Notes: generated by a model from the sequence alone, not told the origin. A DNA stretch of 64,000 nt from Streptomyces uncialis (GCF_001905345.1 NZ_LFBV01000002.1:496001-560000), one strand, 5' to 3'; numbered from the stretch's first letter, positions 45,560-54,179 are shown. Numbers and translations: made by a program.

Positions 45560-45720
45560 CTGCCGACCCCGTCGGATCGTGCGCGGTGACGTGCCCGTTC
45601 GGCGGGTCGGTGGACCCGTTCGGGGATCGTGGCCTTGATCCCCCGTCGGCGGAGGTGGGCCGAGCATGCGCGGTCCAAGCAGCCCTCGCCGACGCCCACA
45701 TGGCGGGTAGCCGGGTCCGG
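45560..45720 (-). mobile_element. IS5-family transposase remnant
   Basis: On the minus strand a short frame reads HLRRRGIKATIPE preceded by VGVGEGCLDRACSA, matching the 'DKGYSSRxIRxxLRRRGIxxxIPE' block of Streptomyces IS5-group transposases. It is cut off directly at the 3' end of the DUF4430 gene and lacks the rest of the enzyme. No terminal inverted repeats were found. The 324-bp gap holds nothing else I can support. Confidence 0.55.
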
Positions 45721-45876
45721 GTCCTCCCGGACCCGGCTGCCCACCGCCGAAGCCGTCCAGCGGTGGGAGGACCGGCCGTGGGCGACGCGGCCGTGCGGGT
45801 ACCGGTCCCGGCAGACCGCACCCGTGGAGGCCACGCCGAACTCGGCTCGGTCGGCGGCCCTGTTGAGGCACGGGTC

Positions 45877-46437
45877 TCACGCGGCGGCGGAGACTCGGCG
45901 GCGGTAGTAGGCGATCGCGAGGGCGATGGTGATGGGTCCCCATGCGGCGATGGGGGTGACGCACACCGTCGCGAGCGTCTGCCAGGCGGTGTTGGTGTAC
46001 TCGACGGATTCCGCGATGCCGTACAGGGTGAGATTTCGACCGCCGCCGATCGGGACGGCGGTGAACAGAAGAGTGAGGATCAGCCCGCCGAGGACCGCGG
46101 GGGCGACCGCCGCCATCGGCCGGACGCGTCTGCCGCCGATGACCGGTATCCAGGCGGGCGCCACTTCTCCCCAGCCCCGGACCAGCCCGATGGTCAGGAT
46201 CGCGATCACTTCCGACAACACGCTGAGCCCGAGGACGTACGGGACGCTCACCCAGTAACCCGGCATCCCGGCCTCCTGCATCTGCCCCATGTCGAAGTGC
46301 AGGGCGAAGGGCAGCCGCCACAAGCAGCTCGGCAGCAGGAGCAGCGGGAGCGCGTAGGCGAGGCGCGTCGCCCAGCGGGGAACGGGCCGCTCGGTGTCAC
46401 CGACGGTCGGGGGCCTGTGCAGGATGTTCAGCGTCAT
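45877..46437 (-). CDS. Membrane protein of unknown function
   Basis: 186 aa with about four membrane helices: LAYALPLLLLPSCLWRLPFAL, YVLGLSVLSEVIAILTIGLV, AVAPAVLGGLILTLLFTAV and VCVTPIAAWGPITIALAIAYY. Between helices 1 and 2 is HFDMGQMQEAGMPGYW. I do not recognise the family beyond similarity to hypothetical actinobacterial membrane proteins. ATG 46437 lies behind GGTGGAG; an upstream in-frame ATG (46479) is possible. Confidence 0.75.
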   Translation of the reverse strand: MTLNILHRPPTVGDTERPVPRWATRLAYALPLLLLPSCLWRLPFALHFDMGQMQEAGMPGYWVSVPYVLGLSVLSEVIAILTIGLVRGWGEVAPAWIPVIGGRRVRPMAAVAPAVLGGLILTLLFTAVPIGGGRNLTLYGIAESVEYTNTAWQTLATVCVTPIAAWGPITIALAIAYYRRRVSAAA

Positions 46438-46557
46438 GGCTCCACCCTGAGGGAGCGGGGACGACGGGGAATCATCCATGGGAACCGAACCGCTAGCCCT
46501 CGCGGGGGAGTCGTACCGAGCAGCCTCCCTCCCGAGAGGTAGCGTTCCGATGCGCGG

Positions 46558-46950
46558 TCAGCTCCGCTCGCCGTTACCGCGTCCGGGCCGGCCCCGGGCG
46601 GAGGAGGGCGCGGTGCCCGTCGGTGCGGCCGGGGGCCCGTAGCGCTCGTAGTAGTCCTGGAGCAGTCCCGATTCCTCCAGCACGGTGTCCGCCCAGGACG
46701 GGTCGAGCCGGCCGGGGCGGGATCGGTCGCGACGGCGCACGCTCCGGTGAGCATCCCGGCGTAGACGAGGTCGGAGTGGAGATTGCTGATGCTGTCCGTC
46801 TCATGGAAGTTGACGGGACGGCCGTCGGCCAGCACGGTGACCTCGACGCCTCCGCGGAGGGTGTGCGTACGGGAGCAGGCCGGGAGCGCCGGGCGCGTGG
46901 CCGCGTCCTGGACGGCGAGCGCTTCGAGGGCGGGAAGGTCGAACTCGCAG
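46558..46950 (-). pseudogene. Possible frameshifted gene of unknown function
   Basis: Two minus-strand frames join into one plausible protein. The first gives DLPALEALAVQDAATRP, TLRGGVEVTVLADGRPVN, FHETDSISNLHSDLVYAGM; near 46735 it turns into Pro/Arg nonsense, while the next frame continues sensibly as RLDPSWADTVLEESGLLQDY then YERYGPPAAPTG and stops. One indel in a C-rich run would explain it. Family not recognised. It could be a true pseudogene or an assembly error. Upstream sequence up to the cupin gene gives no convincing start codon. Confidence 0.4.
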
Positions 46951-47034
46951 ACACAGACGCAGCAGAGACGTTCGGGGGATCGAATTCCCTGCTCCCACCG
47001 TCGATGATCAGTCGCACGACCGCAGGAGGACACC

Positions 47035-47619
47035 GTGCTCACGGCACGCTATTGGATCGACGCCCTCGGCCTGGAGGCCCATGTGGAGGGCGGATACTTC
47101 CGTCGTACCTTCCAGGCGGACCACCGCCCCACCACCCGTACACCCGACGGTGACCGCTACACCCTGACCTCCATCCACTATCTCCTCACCCATTGGACAC
47201 CGATCGGGCACTGGCACCTGAACCGTTCCGACGTCCTCCACTTCCACCAGCACGGCGAACCCGTCACCTACCATCTGCTCCACCCCGACGGCCGTCACAG
47301 CACCGTCGTCCTCGGCCAGGACCCCCGGCAAGGACACACCCTCACCCTCGCCGTGCCCGGAGGTGTCTGGAAGGCCTCCCATCTCACCGCCGGGGACCAC
47401 GCCCTCATCGGCGAAGCCGTCGCACCCGGATTCGACTGGGCCGACATGACCCTCGGCCGGTACGAGGAACTCACGGCCCGCTTTCCCGGCCACAGCGAAC
47501 TCGTCCACCGCTACTGCCGCCCCGACGGCCACCCGTCCCGTCCCACGAGTTCACCGGGCGCCCCGGCCGCCGGAACCCATGCTCATGAGCAACCCTTGAC
47601 ACCTCCGGCTCCGCCCTGA
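47035..47619 (+). CDS. Cupin, DUF985 family
   Basis: 194 aa. DUF985 cupin: IDALGLEAHVEGGYFRRTFQ, LTSIHYLLTHW, then the jelly-roll core SDVLHFHQHGEPVTYHLL with HxH metal-type residues, VPGGVWKASHL and APGFDWADMTLG. Function of the family is not settled; proposed as sugar-epimerase-like or metal-binding enzymes. GTG start follows AGGAGG. The C-terminal 30 residues are Pro/Ala-rich. It stands between the two B12 loci without an obvious link to them. Confidence 0.88.
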   Translation: MLTARYWIDALGLEAHVEGGYFRRTFQADHRPTTRTPDGDRYTLTSIHYLLTHWTPIGHWHLNRSDVLHFHQHGEPVTYHLLHPDGRHSTVVLGQDPRQGHTLTLAVPGGVWKASHLTAGDHALIGEAVAPGFDWADMTLGRYEELTARFPGHSELVHRYCRPDGHPSRPTSSPGAPAAGTHAHEQPLTPPAPP

Positions 47620-47739
47620 CCGGACGGCGTCGCCGCGGGAGCGCCGGACGCGCGCGTACCGGCGCGGGCCGGGGTCGGCCGTCCGCGCGGTGCCCGGTGT
47701 CCCGGACCGCGAGGGCCGGGACACCGGTACAGGTGCGGG

Positions 47740-49173
47740 TCAGACGCCCCAGCGCAGCGCGATCGTGTCGCCGACCTGGACGACCCGGTCACGGGTCGCG
47801 GCGGCGGGCGCTGAACCGTCGACGCTCACCTTCCATGTCGAAGTGCCGCTGTTGGCCTTGCCGTTGACGGCCGTGATGGTGCCCGTCGCCCCGCTCGCCG
47901 GGGTGACGGACGTGACACAGCCCGCCGGGGTCGCCGCGCCCGTGGCGGCGGTCAGCACCTCGCCGAGGGTGGTCGTGGTGCCGGTCGGGGTGAACGCCAC
48001 CGAGCACACCGACAGACCGCCCGCGCCGTCATCGACGGACAGGGCGAGTTCGGTGGCCGTCCCCGGGGTGAACGCGCTCTGCGCGACCCACTGCGGAGCA
48101 CCCGCGGTCACCGGCACCGGAGGCGCGGCGGTGAAACCGCCGCCTGCGACGGCGCGGAGCGCGTCGATCGACGCGTACGCCGACGGAGTGGTGTTGGCGG
48201 GCTGGTACTTGAAGCCGCCGCCGGGGTTGAACTGCTGGGCGATCAGGAAGTCGATCGGGGTGCGGCCGGCCGGGGTGAGGAAGTCACCGGTCTGCGGGTT
48301 GATCCCGCAGGCGTTCAGCCCGGAGACGGCCCAGCCGTTGGAGTTGGTGTTGACGCCGTACATCGCGTTGAACGCGCCCGACGTGCTGACCAGTTTGCTC
48401 TTCAGGAACGCCTTGGCCTGGACGATGTCCGGGTCGGTCGCGGGCACCCCCGCCGAGCAGAGTGCCGCCATGGAGGCTCCCGTCATATCGATGTCGGACG
48501 CCGCGCCGAGCTGCGCGGGGTTGCCCTCGGCCTTGCTGTAGTTCCAGCCGCCGTCGTTGTGCTGGTTGGCGCGGACCCGGGTGACGATCCGGTCCAGCAG
48601 CGCCTGCGGCACGCGCTGCGCGCCGGACTGGGTGCGCGCGCCCGCGAGGGAGAGCCCCGCGAAGACGGTGCCGTTGTAGTTGGCGGACGGACCGAAGTAC
48701 CCGGCCTCGGCGGTCTGCCAGTAGCCGTAGATATCGGCGATGAGGTTGCGGGACGCGGATATCCGGGCGGGGTCGATGCCCGCGGCGTACGCGTTGAGCG
48801 TGCCGCGCTCGTAGTCGGTGACCACGGGGGTCGCGGACGGCCAGCCGGAGGTGGCGAGCAGATCGCGGTACACCTTGCGGGCGTTCTTGGTGGCATCGCC
48901 GCCGGGCGTCACATCGACCGCGGCGGTCCCCGCCGCGGCGAACGCGCTGAACGCCCACTCGTTGGACAGCCCGGAACCGGCGTACGAACCGTCCGCGGCC
49001 TGAAGGGACTTGAGGTAGCTGACACCGTTGGTCTTCGAGGTGGCGATCTGCGCGGGGGTCGAGGTCGCCGAGGCGGGCGGCGCGGTGAGCGCGGCGACCG
49101 CGCCGAAGGTGGCGAGAGCGGCGGGCACCGTGACGGCGAAACGGGCACGGCGGGAGGTACGGGGTCTGGACAT
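47740..49173 (-). CDS. Secreted intrinsic-factor-like protein: alpha/alpha toroid + DUF4430-like beta domain
   Basis: 477 aa. Signal peptide with SRRARF and a hydrophobic core, cleavage near ASA (residue ~34). Residues ~40-335 form repeated helical hairpins of an alpha/alpha toroid (GVSYLKSLQAADGSYAG, RVRANQHNDGGWNYSKAEGN, FLIAQQFNPGGGFKYQ), the prenyltransferase-like fold used by intrinsic factor and transcobalamin. Residues ~365-477 form a DUF4430-like beta domain with paired cysteines (LSVCSVAF, AGCVTSV) and ending STWKVSVDGSAP...VQVGDTIALRW. Domain order equals that of the animal B12 carriers. Start follows AGGAG. A minus-strand cobalamin riboswitch lies in its leader. Confidence 0.82.
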   Translation of the reverse strand: MSRPRTSRRARFAVTVPAALATFGAVAALTAPPASATSTPAQIATSKTNGVSYLKSLQAADGSYAGSGLSNEWAFSAFAAAGTAAVDVTPGGDATKNARKVYRDLLATSGWPSATPVVTDYERGTLNAYAAGIDPARISASRNLIADIYGYWQTAEAGYFGPSANYNGTVFAGLSLAGARTQSGAQRVPQALLDRIVTRVRANQHNDGGWNYSKAEGNPAQLGAASDIDMTGASMAALCSAGVPATDPDIVQAKAFLKSKLVSTSGAFNAMYGVNTNSNGWAVSGLNACGINPQTGDFLTPAGRTPIDFLIAQQFNPGGGFKYQPANTTPSAYASIDALRAVAGGGFTAAPPVPVTAGAPQWVAQSAFTPGTATELALSVDDGAGGLSVCSVAFTPTGTTTTLGEVLTAATGAATPAGCVTSVTPASGATGTITAVNGKANSGTSTWKVSVDGSAPAAATRDRVVQVGDTIALRWGV

Positions 49174-49287
49174 GACCGGCTCCTGGGGGTGGGGGACGCC
49201 GGCCCCGCCGCGTCCGGCCGGGTGCGGGCACGCCGGTGGGACGGGTGGCCGCCGTCCCATCGCGTGATACGGCTTCCTGATCGGTGC

Positions 49288-49384
49288 ACCACCGTGCGGG
49301 CATTCGGGCTCGGGACGGCCCCCTGCCGTCCCACACCGCTGCGCGTCAGCCCCGGACTCCCACCGGGTTCCCCCACACGGCGGT
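49288..49384 (-). ncRNA. Cobalamin riboswitch 2 (minus strand)
   Basis: Minus-strand core GGGGGAACCCGGTGGGAGTC, then CGGGGCTGACGCGCAGCGGT, a B12-box variant; 3' conserved CGAGCCCGAATGCC. The P1 strands ACCGCCGTGTGGG and CCCGCACGGTGGT pair over 13 bp with two G-U wobbles. A -10 (TAGCGT) at 49390-49395 places transcription start at the first P1 base. It leads the toroid-beta gene. Confidence 0.88.
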
Positions 49385-49469
49385 CCCGGACGCTACCCGA
49401 GGCGGCGGGGGCGCGCCAGCGGTCCCGCCATGGAGGCCGCCGCGGGGAAGGGCCGCGGTCCGGGTCACC

Positions 49470-49499
49470 TTGACGCTCCGTTCGCAGCCGTGTTCCAAT
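49470..49499 (+). promoter_or_regulatory. Putative promoter of riboswitch-3 transcript
   Basis: TTGACG, 18-bp spacer, TCCAAT. The -10 match is weak. A CAGCCG/CGGCTG inverted repeat (49485-49506) brackets the -10. Predicted start near 49506, ten bases before riboswitch P1. Confidence 0.4.
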
Positions 49500-49515
49500 C
49501 CGGCTGATACACACT

Positions 49516-49607
49516 CAAGTTCAGGGGAAGCCGGTCGAACTCCGGCGCTGACCCGCAACCGTAGGCCCGTCGCACCGCGGACGGGCGAGCCGGACTGCCT
49601 GGACTTG
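49516..49607 (+). ncRNA. Cobalamin riboswitch 3
   Basis: Core GGGGAAGCCGGTCGAACTCC, then GGCGCTGACCCGCAACCGTA (B12 box). 3' GCGAGCCGGACTGCC. P1 strands CAAGTTCAGG and CCTGGACTTG pair over ten positions with one wobble. About 160 nt of leader follow before the GTG of the 1032-aa gene; that leader contains no other element I can name. Confidence 0.93.
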
Positions 49608-49769
49608 GCTCTACGCAGCGAGAGGCGCCGTCGCGGACTACGGCGTGGTTCGGAACGGCCTCCCCGGCGCACGCCGCCCAGGAGGGGAGCCGCCTGCCAC
49701 GCACTGCTCCACACGCACGGCACGACCGACGACATGACCGGACGGACACGTCCGGCGACGTGAGGGGCC

Positions 49770-52700
49770 GTGGTGGGGACCGGAGACAGATCCGAACGGC
49801 GGGCGCGGCCGGGGAAGTTGCCCGCGTTGCTGACCGCGCTGCTGCTGGCGGTGGGTACGGGCGTGGCGTTCGTCACGGTGGCGCCCGCCGCCGCCGATCC
49901 GGTGGAGGACTGCACGCCGACGCGAGGCGCGGTCGTCGCCGTCGACTTCGCCCCGTTCGGCGGCGGGGTGGTCCGTGGCTGCGACCTGACCCCGACCACG
50001 GGCTACGAGCTGCTGCGCGAGGGCGGGTTCACCACCACCGGCACCCAGCACGACGGCCCCGGGTTCCTGTGCCGGATCGGGCACAGGTCGTACGCGTCGG
50101 GCACCGAGTACCCGACACCGGACCGTGAGGACTGCGTCCTCACCCCGCAGGCCACCGCCTACTGGTCGTACTGGATCGCCTCACCCGGGCAGAGCCGTTG
50201 GCGGTACAGCCCGTTGGGTGCCATGAGCCGTACCCCGAAGGACGGTGACGTGGACGCCTGGGTGTTCGGCGGCACCGATGTCGGCGGTTCCACCGGACGG
50301 CCCTCGTTCACCCCGGACGAGGTCCGCGCGGGCGGCGGTGTCACCCCCGGCCCCTCGGTGACACCGTCAGCGACACCATCGGCGTCCCCCTCCCCGACCG
50401 GGCCGTCCGGGTCGGTCGATCTGGACGCCGCCGCCGAGTGGGTGCGCGGCAGACTCACCGACGGTGACCACATCGCCGTCGACGGGAGCGACGCGCCGGA
50501 CCATATGCTCACCACGGAGGCCGCGTTCGCGCTGACCGCCGCCGACGGCCCGGGCACCGCGCTCGACAAGGTCACCGCGTTCATGGCGGGCCGTACCGAC
50601 GCCTACGCCTATCCGGGCGGCGCCGGCGAGGCACCGGACACCAACGCGGCGGCACGGCTCGCGCTCCTGGCGTCGGCGACCGGCGGCGACCCCCGTGACA
50701 TGGGCGGGCACGACCTGGTGGGCGATCTCGCGAAGCACGTCTGCGACAAGGGACCCGACGACGGCGCGGGACCCGAATGCACCGCCGTGGGCGACTTCCG
50801 CTCCGCCGGGTACGCCGACGGGCAGGCCCTCGCGGTCCTCGCCCTGCTGCGCGCCGGGCTCGAACCGCCCGCCGCGAGCGTGTCCCGGCTGGCCGCGCTC
50901 CAGTGCGAGGACGGCGGGGTGACCAGCGTCCTGATCCGGCCCGGTGAGAACTGCGACGGCGATCCCGGGACGACGGGCCTGGTCGCGCTGGTCCTGGACC
51001 GGGCGGGCGGCCACACCGGCACCGTCGACCGGGCGAAGCGGTACCTGCTCGGCGCACAACTGGCGTCCGGCGCGTTCCCCGGGTACACGGGGTCGACGAC
51101 CGGCACGGCGTGGACCACCGGCTACGCGGCGCAGGCGCTGCGCGCGCTGGGCGAGACCGGTCCGGCCGACGCGGCCGTGGGCTGGCTCGGCACCCAGCAG
51201 TTGCCGGACGGCGGCTTCGCCTTCGAGGAGGGCGGTACGGACGCCGCCGTGTACGCCACGTCCCCCGCGGTTCTCGCGGGCGCCGGAACGAGTCTGCTGA
51301 CCCTCACCCGTGAGGCACCGCAGCCGACCGGCACGCCGACGGGCCCCTCACCCACGCCCCCTACAAGTCCCCCGCCGTCGCCCACCGGACCGTCGTCCCC
51401 CACCCCGACCGGCCCCACACCCACACCCACCGGACCCTCACCCACACCTCCGACGAGCCCGCCCCCGTCGCCCACGGGTCCGTCACCCACGGGTCCGACG
51501 ACGACACCGCCGCCCAGGCCGCCCGGTACGACCCCCGATCTGCGCAAGGGCGTCGCGTATCTCACCGGCCGGGCGAACCTCGTGGGCGGCCGCTACTACG
51601 AGTCGGCCGGCGGCGGTGGCCGCGCGGACTTCGGGCTCACCATCGACGGTGCGTACGCCCTGGCCGCGACCGGTCTCGACAACGACGCGCTAAGCGGGGT
51701 CGTGGACTTCCTCGACACCGGCGAGGACGTCACCGGGCGCGCGGTGCACGACTGGACCGGGGTCGGCCGCGGCGCTGTGGTGGGCGGCGCGCTCGGCAAG
51801 ACCGCGCTGCTCGCCGTGGCCGTGGGACGGGACCCGAGGGACTTCGGCGGCCAGGACCTGGTCGCGGCGCTGAAGGACGCGGTGTGCAAGGCACCGAGCA
51901 CGGCACCGGACCGTTCGTGCGCGGCCAAGGGCGCCTACACCTACGCCCAGTCGGTGTTCTCGCAGTCCCTCGGTGTGATCGCGCAGATCAGGGCCGGGGA
52001 CGAGGAAGCGGCCCGGGAGCCGCTCGGGTATCTGCGGGGCCTCCAGCGGGACTCGGGCGCCTGGCCGAGCCTGATCCCCGCGACCGGCGACGCGGACGTG
52101 GACTCCACCGCGATGGCCGCGATGGCGGTGGACACCGCGGACGGCGGCGACCCGGATCGCGTCGTCTCCAAGGCGCTGGCCTGGATCGCGGACCAGCAGC
52201 TCCCGGACGGGGGTTTCCCCGGGGCGGCCGGGAACTCGGTCAACTCGGCGGCGCTCGCCGTACAGGGGCTGTCACTGGCTCCCGCGACCTACGAGGCCGA
52301 GATCACCAAGGCTCTCAAGTTCCTGGCGTCGCAGCAGAACCGGGACGGCGGATTCAACGTCGCCAAGGGCGGTCAGCCCGGTTCCGATCTGCGGGCCTCG
52401 ACGCAGGCGGTCGGCGGGGCGACCGGGACGCCCTTCGGGGAGCTGACCCGGGATCTCACCGACACGTCCCCGCAGCCCACCCGGCCCGGTCCCGGGCCCA
52501 CGTCGTCACCCGGCCCGGACCCCTCGCCCTCCACCCCGGGGATCGTCACCCCGGGCGACCCGGGCGGAGCCACCGGCTCCGGCGGAGCGAACGGCTCGAA
52601 CGGGACCGGCGGTTCAGGCGGATCGGGGAACGCGGCCGGGTCCACCGGTGCGACGGGCTCCGGCGGCTCCGGCTCCGCTACGGGCGGTGGTTCGGGAACC

Positions 52701-52868
52701 GACGGCGGCACGGGCGCCCATGGGGCGGCCGGGGACGGCGGGGCGCTCGCGAGCACCGGCGCCCAGGTGGGGCTGTTCGCCCTGCTCGCCACCGGACTCG
52801 TCCTCGCGGGATGGCGGACCGTCGTCGTGGCCAGGCGCCGCACGGCGGCGGACGGAGGAACACGATGA
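49770..52868 (+). CDS. Wall-anchored beta-domain/double-toroid protein, cobalamin capture candidate
   Basis: 1032 aa. Signal peptide to about residue 42 (APAAA). Residues ~48-175: a cysteine-containing domain (VVAVDFAPFGGGVVRGCDL, TTGYELLREGG, CRIG, AYWSYW, VDAWVFGGTD) that I read as a divergent DUF4430-like beta domain. Residues ~215-500: first alpha/alpha toroid (QLPDGGFAFEEGG). A Pro/Thr/Ser linker of ~70 residues. Residues ~590-880: second toroid (QQLPDGGFPGAAGNS, QQNRDGGFNVAKGG). Then Gly/Ser linker, LASTG at 993-997, a ~19-residue hydrophobic stretch and ARRR: an LAXTG sortase-E sorting signal. The first cyclase Asp motif reads DVDSTA, not DxDDTA, so it is not a terpene cyclase. Overlaps the next gene by ATGA. 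Confidence 0.85.
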   Translation: MVGTGDRSERRARPGKLPALLTALLLAVGTGVAFVTVAPAAADPVEDCTPTRGAVVAVDFAPFGGGVVRGCDLTPTTGYELLREGGFTTTGTQHDGPGFLCRIGHRSYASGTEYPTPDREDCVLTPQATAYWSYWIASPGQSRWRYSPLGAMSRTPKDGDVDAWVFGGTDVGGSTGRPSFTPDEVRAGGGVTPGPSVTPSATPSASPSPTGPSGSVDLDAAAEWVRGRLTDGDHIAVDGSDAPDHMLTTEAAFALTAADGPGTALDKVTAFMAGRTDAYAYPGGAGEAPDTNAAARLALLASATGGDPRDMGGHDLVGDLAKHVCDKGPDDGAGPECTAVGDFRSAGYADGQALAVLALLRAGLEPPAASVSRLAALQCEDGGVTSVLIRPGENCDGDPGTTGLVALVLDRAGGHTGTVDRAKRYLLGAQLASGAFPGYTGSTTGTAWTTGYAAQALRALGETGPADAAVGWLGTQQLPDGGFAFEEGGTDAAVYATSPAVLAGAGTSLLTLTREAPQPTGTPTGPSPTPPTSPPPSPTGPSSPTPTGPTPTPTGPSPTPPTSPPPSPTGPSPTGPTTTPPPRPPGTTPDLRKGVAYLTGRANLVGGRYYESAGGGGRADFGLTIDGAYALAATGLDNDALSGVVDFLDTGEDVTGRAVHDWTGVGRGAVVGGALGKTALLAVAVGRDPRDFGGQDLVAALKDAVCKAPSTAPDRSCAAKGAYTYAQSVFSQSLGVIAQIRAGDEEAAREPLGYLRGLQRDSGAWPSLIPATGDADVDSTAMAAMAVDTADGGDPDRVVSKALAWIADQQLPDGGFPGAAGNSVNSAALAVQGLSLAPATYEAEITKALKFLASQQNRDGGFNVAKGGQPGSDLRASTQAVGGATGTPFGELTRDLTDTSPQPTRPGPGPTSSPGPDPSPSTPGIVTPGDPGGATGSGGANGSNGTGGSGGSGNAAGSTGATGSGGSGSATGGGSGTDGGTGAHGAAGDGGALASTGAQVGLFALLATGLVLAGWRTVVVARRRTAADGGTR

Positions 52869-54052
52869 ACGGCTGGACGACACGGCGTACCGGGCCGGCG
52901 GGACCGAGGGCGGCGGGGGTGCCCGCTCCGACCGGGGCCCGCCGGGCGGTACGGGCACTGGCCCGGCTGGGGGGCGCGCTGGCCCTGACGGTCACCGCCC
53001 ATACGGTCGGCGCCGGTCAGGCGACGGCCGCGCCGAAGCCGATCGGCCACTGCACGACCTCCCAAGGGGTCGTCCTCGCCGTCGACTTCAGCGACTGGGG
53101 CGGTCCGGTGTACCGCTCGTGCGGGACCACCCCGACCACGGGGTACGAGCTGCTGAACCAGGGCGGCTGGCGGACCACCGGTACGGGTCATGACGGTCCC
53201 GCGTTCATCTGCCGGATCGGGTACAGCGGTCACCAGAGCGGCAAGCAGTTCCCGCCGCCCCGGCAGGAGGACTGCGTCCTCACCCCGCCCGCCTCCGCGT
53301 ACTGGTCGTACTGGCACGCGGACCCCGGGGAGAACACCTGGGAGTACAGCCAGCTCGGCGCGATGAGCTACCGGCCGAAGCCGGGCAGTGTCGATCTGTG
53401 GATCTTCGGCGGCACCGACATCGAGGGCACGCGGGGCCGCCCGACGATCTCCCCCGACCAGCTGCGCGCCCACAACGTCCGTTCCACGGGCAGCAGTTCG
53501 GGCGGCGGCTCGGGAAGCTCCTCCGGCGGCGGTTCGGGTGGTCGGGGCGGCTCCGGTGGCGGTTCCGGCTCCAGCGGCGGTTCGGTGGGGAGTCCGGGCG
53601 GCGGCTCCGGTGGAGGCGCGCCCGCGCCGGAGCGGACCGGCGGCGGAACGTCCGGCGCCCGGAACGGCGGACAGCCGACCGCGCGGGACGACGGGCCAGG
53701 GCAGCCGCGGCGTACGGACGGTACGGAGCGCGGGCGGGAGGCGCAGCCGCGGCCGTCGCGGACCACGAAGCCGCCGAAGTCCCCCCGGTCGGGGTCCCCG
53801 TCGGCCGGCCGTCCGGCGAAGCCGAGCCCTACGGCGAGCCCGACCGTGGGCGGCTCACCATCCGCGACCGGTTCGAGCGGTTCGGCCGGCGCTGTGGCCG
53901 CCCCGGCGACCAGCAACGAGGTCGTCGACGCGCCGATCGCCAAGGCCGCCCGGCACGACAACGGGTCGGTGCTTCCGGTGGTCGTGACCGTGGTCCTGGT
54001 CGTACTGATCGGCGCGGCGGCGATCATCGCGAAACGGCGCCGCGCCGGATAG
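52865..54052 (+). CDS. Membrane-anchored beta-domain protein, partner of the double-toroid protein
   Basis: 395 aa. Signal sequence to ~residue 56 (ATAAP). Residues ~60-190 repeat the N-terminal domain of the upstream protein: GVVLAVDFSDWGGPVYRSC, TTGYELLNQGGW, ICRIG, EDCVLTPPASAYWSYW, GSVDLWIFGGTD, with the same four cysteines. Then ~150 residues of Gly/Ser- and Pro-rich linker, and a C-terminal helix (VVVTVVLVVLIGAAAIIAK) with a basic tail KRRRAG. There is no LPXTG-like motif, so it stays membrane-bound, with the beta domain held outside. ATGA overlap shows co-translation with the double-toroid gene under riboswitch 3. Confidence 0.82.
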   Translation: MNGWTTRRTGPAGPRAAGVPAPTGARRAVRALARLGGALALTVTAHTVGAGQATAAPKPIGHCTTSQGVVLAVDFSDWGGPVYRSCGTTPTTGYELLNQGGWRTTGTGHDGPAFICRIGYSGHQSGKQFPPPRQEDCVLTPPASAYWSYWHADPGENTWEYSQLGAMSYRPKPGSVDLWIFGGTDIEGTRGRPTISPDQLRAHNVRSTGSSSGGGSGSSSGGGSGGRGGSGGGSGSSGGSVGSPGGGSGGGAPAPERTGGGTSGARNGGQPTARDDGPGQPRRTDGTERGREAQPRPSRTTKPPKSPRSGSPSAGRPAKPSPTASPTVGGSPSATGSSGSAGAVAAPATSNEVVDAPIAKAARHDNGSVLPVVVTVVLVVLIGAAAIIAKRRRAG

Positions 54053-54179
54053 CGGCGGATGCCGGTGGGCAGCGATACGGTTCGCCGCCCACCGCCATCC
54101 CTGAGCACCCGAACCGGACGGGCTGTCCGTCCGGGGCAGGTGGCCGGTCGTGGTCGGGTGGTCAGTCGTGGTCGGGTGG

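Noticed and set aside
49770..52868. Terpene/squalene-hopene cyclase or prenyltransferase
   Set aside because: The toroid repeats match that fold, but the catalytic DxDDTA motif is not intact, the protein is exported with a wall-sorting signal, and it follows a cobalamin riboswitch.
52373..53473. Minus-strand open frame opposite the double-toroid and beta-TM genes
   Set aside because: It spans the junction of two well-supported plus-strand genes and is Pro/Arg/Val low-complexity.
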